This document shows positions 58,018-64,000 of a stretch of 64,000 bases of DNA, in pieces (the stretch's first letter is position 1; every line of letters starts with the position of its first letter). The DNA comes from Liquidambar formosana. Taxonomy: Eukaryota > Streptophyta > Magnoliopsida > Saxifragales > Altingiaceae. The DNA is taken from assembly GCA_039720395.1 (NCBI GenBank), contig CM077828.1, positions 19,191,214-19,255,213 of the forward strand. The letters run 5' to 3'. The translations under genes and the position numbers were made by a program. The notes under the pieces were generated by a model that searched no databases, was not told the DNA's origin, and saw nothing but the letters and a program-made list of their open reading frames with translations.

Positions 58018-59907
58018 ATGGCCGACGAAAGAACTAGTGAGGGGCACTTTGACCTTGAGGCTTGCCTGAAAGCCATCATGGCCAAGCTTGACCATACCGC
58101 CGAGACATCCGATACCGCATTGAAAATGGCTCAAGAGAACCAACAGAAGATGGCGGATCTTGAACAAAATGGCTCTAAGGCCCATTCCTCGGGTATACCT
58201 CATGGGGCTGGCACCGAAGAGGGACCTCAATCCAATGAGAACACCAAGACAAGGGGGGAAAGTAGCTCGAAACCTGAGGTCACCAACCTAGAAGGGGAAG
58301 CCAAGGGGAAAGGTACTAGCAGTGATTCCGTGTTAGCTAGCAAGGTAGAAGCTTTGGAGAGAACCATAAAAGGGATTCGCAGGGCTGATGACATGGTCGA
58401 TGTGCGGACTCTATCCCTGTTTCCAACGGCTCGTATTCCACTACAATTCAAGATGCCGGAGTTAGAAAAGTTCGATGGGACGGGTTGCCCTAAGACTCAT
58501 TTGAAGATGTACGTGCGAGCTATGCACCCTCGAGGGGCTACTGACGAGCTTTTAGCTCAAATGTTCTATGAAACCTTGGCCACTTCTGCTTTGAAATGGT
58601 TCTTATCCTTGGATGAGAATAGAACCCGGACTTGGGAAGACATATGCAATGAGTTTTCAGAGCACTACAAGTATAACACAGAGGTGGACATTACTCGAAG
58701 GGACCTAGAAACTACCAAGCAAGGGGCTCATGAAACTTTCTCCGCTTACATTACAAGGTGGAGACAAAAGGCGTCGAGAATGACGGATAGGCCAAATGAG
58801 GAGGACCAAATTCAGTTAGTGGTTAAGAACCTGCTGCCCGTGTATCACAAGCACCTATTTGCCCACTATTTCCCCAATTTCAAAGCTCTCATTGGGGCTG
58901 GCACGCAGGTTGAAGATGCTATCAATGATGGGACAATCAAGACTGAGGAAGTGAGGAGTCGCAAGACAAACTTTACTGGGAAGAACAATGCCGAGGTCAA
59001 CACCATAACTCAACCAATCCAACCCTTTTCTCTCAATGATGTCAATCCACCTCGCCAATTCACTGACCTATTCATGCCACTAGAAAGAGTCCTTGAAAAG
59101 CTCATAAGTCGTGACCTATTGAAGCCACTCGACCCAAGACCTCCACCAAATCCCTTACCCAAGAGCTACAATGAGAATGAGTACTGCAAGTACCACCAAT
59201 CCAAAGGCCATGCCACCAATCGCTGTATTCGCCTTCGCCACCAAGTCCAAGACCTCATTGACAAGCAAGTCATTTCACCACCAACCCGTCCAAATGTCAC
59301 CCGTAATCCTCTCCCATCACACAACAACACACCCCCACCTAACACCATAAATGCCATTGGGGTTGAATCCTCTCGCCCTCGCCATCCTATAAGACAATAC
59401 ACTCCGCTCCCCATGACCTTAACCCGTCTTTTCACCATTTGCCGCAATAACAGCCTTATCATGCCACTTCCACCAAAGCCAAGACCATCAACCCCTCACC
59501 AATATTGCCAATACCATCGTGCACCCGGCCATGACACCGAGGCTTGTTCTATACTAAAGAAGATCATCCAAGACCTCATTGACCAAAAGGTTTTGTTATT
59601 GCCAAAGAAATCTATCCAACAAGAGCTGAAAGAAAGATATGAAGCAGGGGATCCTCAGGTTGGCCTATTAGGTGAAGCGTCGGGGAAATATGATTACTAT
59701 GTGCTGTACTCAAGCCCAAGTCCAATATCAGATGAGCCGATAGTCCCTTCAGGTTGGGATGACTTGCCGACAGAGATGGAGAGCATCGACATGATAGAAT
59801 GGGATGACTTGATGAATGACTCCGAGGAAGTCCATGACATATGGGCTAGCGATGATGAGTTGGACCATATAACCAGAGGGGGTCGTCATTTCAAGCCCCC
59901 CACCTAG
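58018..59907 (+). CDS. Gag polyprotein of the Tat-type element
   Basis: The first ATG is at 58018, although the frame is open from 57952, giving about 629 residues. After a coiled N-terminal region (QENQQKMADLEQ) comes the Retrotrans_gag domain (FKMPELEKFDGTGCPKTHL through MFYETLATSALKWFLSL and FSAYITRWRQKA). Two Tat-type zinc knuckles follow with the pattern C-x2-H-x4-H-x4-C: CKYHQSKGHATNRC at residues 390-403 and CQYHRAPGHDTEAC at 497-510. The frame stops at TAG (59905-59907), just after a run of six C at 59896-59901. The next frame begins in overlap, so the stop is likely caused by a single-base loss in that run. It would form the capsid. Confidence 0.85.
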   Translation: MADERTSEGHFDLEACLKAIMAKLDHTAETSDTALKMAQENQQKMADLEQNGSKAHSSGIPHGAGTEEGPQSNENTKTRGESSSKPEVTNLEGEAKGKGTSSDSVLASKVEALERTIKGIRRADDMVDVRTLSLFPTARIPLQFKMPELEKFDGTGCPKTHLKMYVRAMHPRGATDELLAQMFYETLATSALKWFLSLDENRTRTWEDICNEFSEHYKYNTEVDITRRDLETTKQGAHETFSAYITRWRQKASRMTDRPNEEDQIQLVVKNLLPVYHKHLFAHYFPNFKALIGAGTQVEDAINDGTIKTEEVRSRKTNFTGKNNAEVNTITQPIQPFSLNDVNPPRQFTDLFMPLERVLEKLISRDLLKPLDPRPPPNPLPKSYNENEYCKYHQSKGHATNRCIRLRHQVQDLIDKQVISPPTRPNVTRNPLPSHNNTPPPNTINAIGVESSRPRHPIRQYTPLPMTLTRLFTICRNNSLIMPLPPKPRPSTPHQYCQYHRAPGHDTEACSILKKIIQDLIDQKVLLLPKKSIQQELKERYEAGDPQVGLLGEASGKYDYYVLYSSPSPISDEPIVPSGWDDLPTEMESIDMIEWDDLMNDSEEVHDIWASDDELDHITRGGRHFKPPT

Positions 59908-59921
59908 AATCTGAAAATCCG

Positions 59922-61355
59922 TTGGAAGATTTAGAAGGGCAGAGGCGTCCTAGCTTGCAAGAAGAAGAGGATGAAGTGCTTAGGCAGCTGAAGAAGACCA
60001 ATGCCAACATTACTATTTGGGGCTTGCTCATGGCCTCGCATAAGCACAGACAGACCGTGTTAAAACTGTTGAATAAGATACAAGTGCCTGTTGACACATC
60101 CCCCGAGGGATTGGTACATTTGGTGAATCCAACTCCCAAGAACTCAACCATCGTGTTCACCGATGTAGACCTACCTAAAAGCGGGCCGAGCCATTCTCAA
60201 GCTCTCTATGTGACCGTTGACACTATGGGGAAGAGGGTTCCCACCGTTCTTATCGACAATGGGTCCGCACTGAATGTATGTCCTCTCCGAACTGCCACTG
60301 TTTTGGGTTTGGGACCCACTGATTTCACGCCATCTGGGCAGACCGTAAGAGCTTATGACAACACCCGCCGAGAAGTAATAGGGGTAGTTACTTTGCCTCT
60401 TATCATGGGACCCACTGAATTTAGGGTAGAATTCCAAGTGTTGGATGTGCCGTCATGTTTCAACTTGTTGTTGGGCCGACCTTGGATCCATCCTGCTGGG
60501 GCTGTGCCATCTTCACTCCATCAAAAGGTGAAATTTCCTTATGAAGGAGCCATAGTAACACTTCAAGGGGACTATGAATTGAAACTCGCAGGTGTGCCTA
60601 TATGTGAGATACAACCTGAATCAGCAGTGATACCGCTATCTGGGTTTGACTATGTCCAATGCATTGAAAAAGAGCTCGAAAAGGGTGAATTAATACCCTT
60701 GGACTTTTGCCCCCATGGCAACTTGCACGTCGGTGAAATAATGAGAAAGATGAGTTTCTTTCCAGGCATGGGGCTAGGGCGTCGCCAACAAGGGATCCCT
60801 ACGTCTATTCAAAGCCGTGTCATCTCATACACTTTTGGGCTAGGATATGAGCCCTCCAGAAATGATCATGCAGAAATGCTAAAGAGGAACAAAGAGAAAG
60901 TAAGAGCCAAAGCCGAGAGAAGGGTGCCAGACCTGAAGATCTCGCCATATCGACCTACTTTGAATGGTTACTTCGTCAAAGAAGGGGATGATTTTCTATA
61001 TTGCGGGTTTCCAGAGCCCACCTTTGACCAAGCTACCAAGATCCGAGTTCCGGGTTTTGAAATCTTCTTCACCGAATGGTATCCAATCACAACTGAAATG
61101 GTGGATGATGATGCCATCAATGATGAGTTCTGGGAAAAGAAAGAGGAGGACTGGGCAGAGAACCTTGATGCAGGGGCTATGACTGAAATGTTCCAAGACA
61201 TGATCCTCATCATGGAAGACTCGACCATTGAAGAACTCCAGGGTTCGTCCATTAGCCATGCTACCTTGCCACTCCTGAATTGGTACCTTGAATGTGGTGT
61301 CGTTGCGGAGATCCATGAAGAAGAAGACCTTGGCCTACCTGATAGCAGCTTGTAG
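59922..61355 (+). CDS. Aspartic protease and G-patch region of the Tat-type element
   Basis: The frame is open from about 59859, overlapping gag in the -1 register, and codes about 480 residues with no certain ATG start of its own. It opens with a conserved linker (ITIWGLLMASHKHRQ). The retroviral-type protease follows, with VLIDNGSALNVCPL (Asp at residue 112; the usual T or S after Asp is N) and a closing FNLLLGRPWIH. A G-patch-like FFPGMGLGRRQQGI lies at about 279-292. The acidic C-terminus runs to TAG at 61355. It processes the polyprotein in intact elements. Confidence 0.8.
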   Translation: MEDLEGQRRPSLQEEEDEVLRQLKKTNANITIWGLLMASHKHRQTVLKLLNKIQVPVDTSPEGLVHLVNPTPKNSTIVFTDVDLPKSGPSHSQALYVTVDTMGKRVPTVLIDNGSALNVCPLRTATVLGLGPTDFTPSGQTVRAYDNTRREVIGVVTLPLIMGPTEFRVEFQVLDVPSCFNLLLGRPWIHPAGAVPSSLHQKVKFPYEGAIVTLQGDYELKLAGVPICEIQPESAVIPLSGFDYVQCIEKELEKGELIPLDFCPHGNLHVGEIMRKMSFFPGMGLGRRQQGIPTSIQSRVISYTFGLGYEPSRNDHAEMLKRNKEKVRAKAERRVPDLKISPYRPTLNGYFVKEGDDFLYCGFPEPTFDQATKIRVPGFEIFFTEWYPITTEMVDDDAINDEFWEKKEEDWAENLDAGAMTEMFQDMILIMEDSTIEELQGSSISHATLPLLNWYLECGVVAEIHEEEDLGLPDSSL

Positions 61356-61541
61356 GTGTCTTAGTTTAGTAATATTTCCCTAATTCAATAAGATGTATCT
61401 ACTTTACTCACTTTGTGGAGTCATAGTATTGATACAGATTTGTTTGTTTTCCTTCTTTCTTTTGTGTGTCATTCCCATTATTCCTAGTCAATAAAGTGTG
61501 CTTTCTTTCTCTATATATGCAGTGTCTCTTTTCTCTCCTTT
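61356..61541 (+). other. Non-coding gap between protease and RT, possible intron
   Basis: About 186 bp with several stops separate two frames in the same register. The gap is pyrimidine-rich toward its end and closes CTATATATGCAG just before the RT frame. Ogre/Tat elements are known to carry an intron at this place. A convincing 5' splice site could not be fixed (TAG/GTGTCT at 61355 is weak), so this is only a candidate. Confidence 0.4.
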
Positions 61542-62519
61542 ATGGATATTTATGGCATGGATATAGATCCTAGAAACGATGTCCCCCCGGAGCTCGTTGA
61601 GCAAAGGAAAAGGGGCGTCACCGAACCTAATATGGATGAATTGGAATCAATCAACTTAGGGACGAATGAATTGCCAAGAATAGTTAAAATTGGGAAAACC
61701 CTCTCCCCCGTTGAAAAAGAAAAGATGATCTCCCTCTTGAAAGCCAACATTATGGCTTTTGCATGGTCTTATGAAGACATGCCTGGCATTGACCCCGATA
61801 TTGTGCAACACTATATCCCCACCAATTCCCTAAAGAAGCCGGTAAAGCAGAAACTCAGAAGATTAAAACCAGAATGGTCTCTAAAAGTAAAAGAAGAGGT
61901 AACTAAACAACTAGACGCGGGTTTCCTCCAAGTTGTGGAGTACCCCGAGTGGCTGTCGAATATAGTGCCTGTGCCTAAAAAAGATGGGAAAGTGAGGATG
62001 TGTGTCGACTTCCGAGATCTCAACGCCGCGAGCCCTAAGGATGACTTTCCTTTACCCCATATCGACGTGTTGGTAGATAGCACGGTGGGACATGCACTCC
62101 TCTCCTTCATGGACGGATTCTCCGGGTATAACCAGATAAAGATGGCGCCTCAAGACATGGAGAAAACAGCCTTTATCACGCAATGGGGAACGTACTGTTA
62201 CAAGGTAATGCCTTTTGGCTTAAGAAACGCTGGGGCTACTTACCAAAGAGCAGCTACGACCCTATTGCATGATATGATCCATAAGGAAGTCGAGGTTTAC
62301 GTCGATGATATGATCGTGAAGTCCGTGGATAGAGAAGGGCATTTCAAGGCACTAGAGAAATTCCTAGAGCGAGGTAAAAAAGTACAATCTCCGTCTCAAC
62401 CCACAGAAGTGCGCTTTTGGTGTCACTGCAGGCAAGCTATTGGGGTTCATGATCACTCAGAGAGGCATCGAAGTAGACCCAGGGAAGATAAAAGCCATTG
62501 TGGAAATGGAGCCGCCTAG
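61542..62519 (+). pseudogene. Reverse transcriptase domain, frame broken at its end
   Basis: From the ATG at 61542 the frame encodes the Ty3-type RT: WLSNIVPVPKKDGKVRMCVDFRDLN, SFMDGFSGYNQI (catalytic Asp about residue 191), MPFGLRNAGATYQR and YVDDMIVKS (residues 253-256). All catalytic Asp residues are present. Near 62371-62375 one extra base shifts the frame. The residues after LER are out of register and end at 62519, while the true continuation is in the next frame. Without correction the RT C-terminus and RNase H are lost. Confidence 0.85.
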
Positions 62520-63981
62520 CACTGAGAAGCAGATCCGAGGCTTTCTGGGAAGAGTTCAATACATAAGCCGATTCATTGCCAACTTGACCATGGTTTGCGA
62601 ACCAATCTTCAAATTGCTTAAGAAAGGTGTGCCAAAAGTATGGAACGAAGAATGCCAAGAGGCCTTTGAGACCATTAAGAGATACTTGAGCAATCCTCCA
62701 ATCTTAGTTCCCCCACGGCAAGGTGCGCCGCTTTTGTTATACTTAACGGTCACCGAAACCGCGACAGGGGCTATGTTAGCTCAATATCTCGAAGGGTCTA
62801 CAAAGGAGAATGCCATCTATTACTTAAGTAAGAAAATGACAGACTATGAAGTGAAGTACAATGCGATTGAAAAAGCTTGTGTGGCACTAATATGGGCGAC
62901 GCAGAAACTCCGACACTACATGATGTCCTTCGAAGTGTTCTTGATAAGTCGCATGGACTCGTTGAAGTACCTGGTAGAAAGGCCAGTATTGTCATTCAGA
63001 ACTGCTCGATGGTCAATTCTCCTCAATGAATTCGACATCAAGTACGTGAATCAGAAGTCTATCAAGGGAAGCGTCATCGCAGACTACCTAGCCAGCTGTC
63101 CGGGGTCATCATCCGCTCCGTTCAATGATCAATTCCCAGATGAGGACGTGCTAGAGATTGGTAGAAAAACTTGGAGAGTATACTTCGATGGGGCAGCCAA
63201 TAAGAAAGGTTATGGGATAGGAGTCTTGCTGGTCTCACCCGAAGAGGCATTTACACCGTTAGCGGTCAAGTTGGGGTTCGAAGCTACCAACAACATTGCT
63301 GAGTATGAGGCCTGTATCCTAGCACTGGAAGCGGCACTTGAATTGAGGATCAAAGAATTGGAAGTGTTCGGGGACTCAGCACTAATCATTTACCAGATAA
63401 AAGGGGAATGGAAAACTCGAGATGAGAAATTGTTGCCTTACCATGCCTATCTGGAAGCTCTAACCAAGGAGTTCTCAGAGATAGAGTTCAACTACCTTTC
63501 AAGAAACAAGAACCAGTTCGCCGATGCCTTGGCGACCCTAGCATCCATGGTGGAGATACCTGAAGGGGGAAATGTGAAGCCGTTGGTGATAGAATGCCGA
63601 GACAAGCCTGTGTACTGTTGTGCAATCCGAGGAGGAGAGGTAAATGATGGCCACCCGTGGTTCCATGACATAATGAAGTTCATTGAAGAAAGGGAGTACC
63701 CAGAAGGAGCATCTCGCATTGATAGAAAAACCCTAAGGCGATTGGCAAGTCACTATGTACTTTGTGGAGGAAAGCTATATCGAAGGTCATACGACGGGAT
63801 CCACCTGCTGTGTGTCACCGAGGAGGAAGCCGAGCATCTGATTAAAGAAATCCATGAAGGAACAGGGGCTCCGCACATGAACGGCTATATGTTGGCTAAG
63901 AAAATCATGAGGCTAGGCTATTATTGGTCCACCATGGAAAGAGACTGCCACGCACATGTCAAGAAGTGCCACAAATGCTAA
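62373..63981 (+). pseudogene. RT C-terminus, RNase H, second RNase H and integrase zinc domain
   Basis: The frame resumes RT at about 62373 and includes GFMITQRGIEVDPGKIKAI. It continues into the RT-linked RNase H (LLYLTVTETATGAMLAQYL, IYYLSKKMTDYEVKYNAIE), whose first acidic position is not the usual Asp. The second, archaeal-type RNase H follows with all four acidic residues (VYFDGAANKKGYG, NNIAEYEACILAL, VFGDSALIIYQ, NQFADALATLA). The integrase zinc finger reads IHEGTGAPH then CHAHVKKCHKC and is cut by TAA at 63979-63981, where the family continues with Gln; a C-to-T change would explain it. The rest lies beyond the window. Confidence 0.82.
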
Positions 63982-64000
63982 CTGTTTCGCCAGTGGACAA

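Larger units (their letters stand above)
54357..64000 (+). mobile_element. Ty3/gypsy retrotransposon, Tat lineage, 5' part (runs off the window)
   Basis: The order is LTR, primer site, leader, gag, protease, RT, RNase H, a second RNase H and integrase start. The second RNase H domain (aRNH) before integrase is characteristic of the Tat/Ogre lineage. The frame is broken at the gag-protease junction and inside the RT C-terminus, with a nonsense codon in the integrase zinc-binding region. No 3' LTR is visible, so this copy is inactive or at best a non-autonomous relic. Confidence 0.85.

Overview
This window is nuclear DNA from a flowering plant, most likely a woody eudicot. The evidence is a wall-associated receptor kinase (WAK-like) gene with GT-AG introns, AT-rich intergenic DNA full of long A/T runs and microsatellites, and plant-type transposons throughout (Tat-lineage Ty3/gypsy, solo LTRs, an RRM-bearing L1-type LINE, hAT, Mutator-like and PIF/Harbinger elements). 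The species cannot be named from the sequence. There is no prokaryotic signal, no CRISPR and no rRNA or tRNA gene that I recognise.

Left part (1-40 kb) is a decayed tandem array of WAK-like genes, all on the minus strand. One copy looks intact (exons 4179-3417, 2649-2533 and 1577-379; 692 residues; RD kinase with all core motifs). The others are broken: an exon-1 stub (about 10.9-11.0 kb), a C-terminal kinase stub (17.46-17.97 kb), a nearly full kinase exon that has lost its catalytic Asp (21.14-22.34 kb) and a kinase exon with a stop and frameshifts (38.69-39.94 kb). A relic of an NBS-LRR resistance gene lies at about 15.5 kb. The DNA between them is largely a patchwork of shared duplicated blocks. 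The largest is a 3-kb segment present at 23.7-26.8 and 30.9-34.3 kb.

Because the blocks are duplicated, several small transposons can be seen as filled and empty sites with target-site duplications. They include foldback MITEs with 8-9 bp duplications, two larger Mutator-like elements with about 100-bp terminal inverted repeats (29.8-30.6 and 35.3-36.7 kb), and a 2.96-kb PIF/Harbinger-like element with TTA duplications (26.8-29.7 kb). A 1.9-kb solo LTR sits at 18.7-20.6 kb.

Right part (40-64 kb) is nested retrotransposon territory. An LTR beginning at 42794 is split by a 10.2-kb hAT insertion (8-bp duplication). The hAT holds a solo LTR (5-bp duplication), and that LTR holds both a LINE (17-bp duplication) and a second solo LTR (5-bp duplication). 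From 54357 to the window end runs a plus-strand Ty3/gypsy element of the Tat type: 5' LTR, tRNA-Arg-type primer site, gag, protease, RT, RNase H, a second RNase H and the start of integrase. At least two frame changes and one nonsense codon show that this copy is decayed. No genuinely new system is evident. The most notable points are the four-level nesting, the filled/empty MITE pairs, the compact EGF-less exon of the WAK gene and a 21-bp periodic palindrome array inside a solo LTR.
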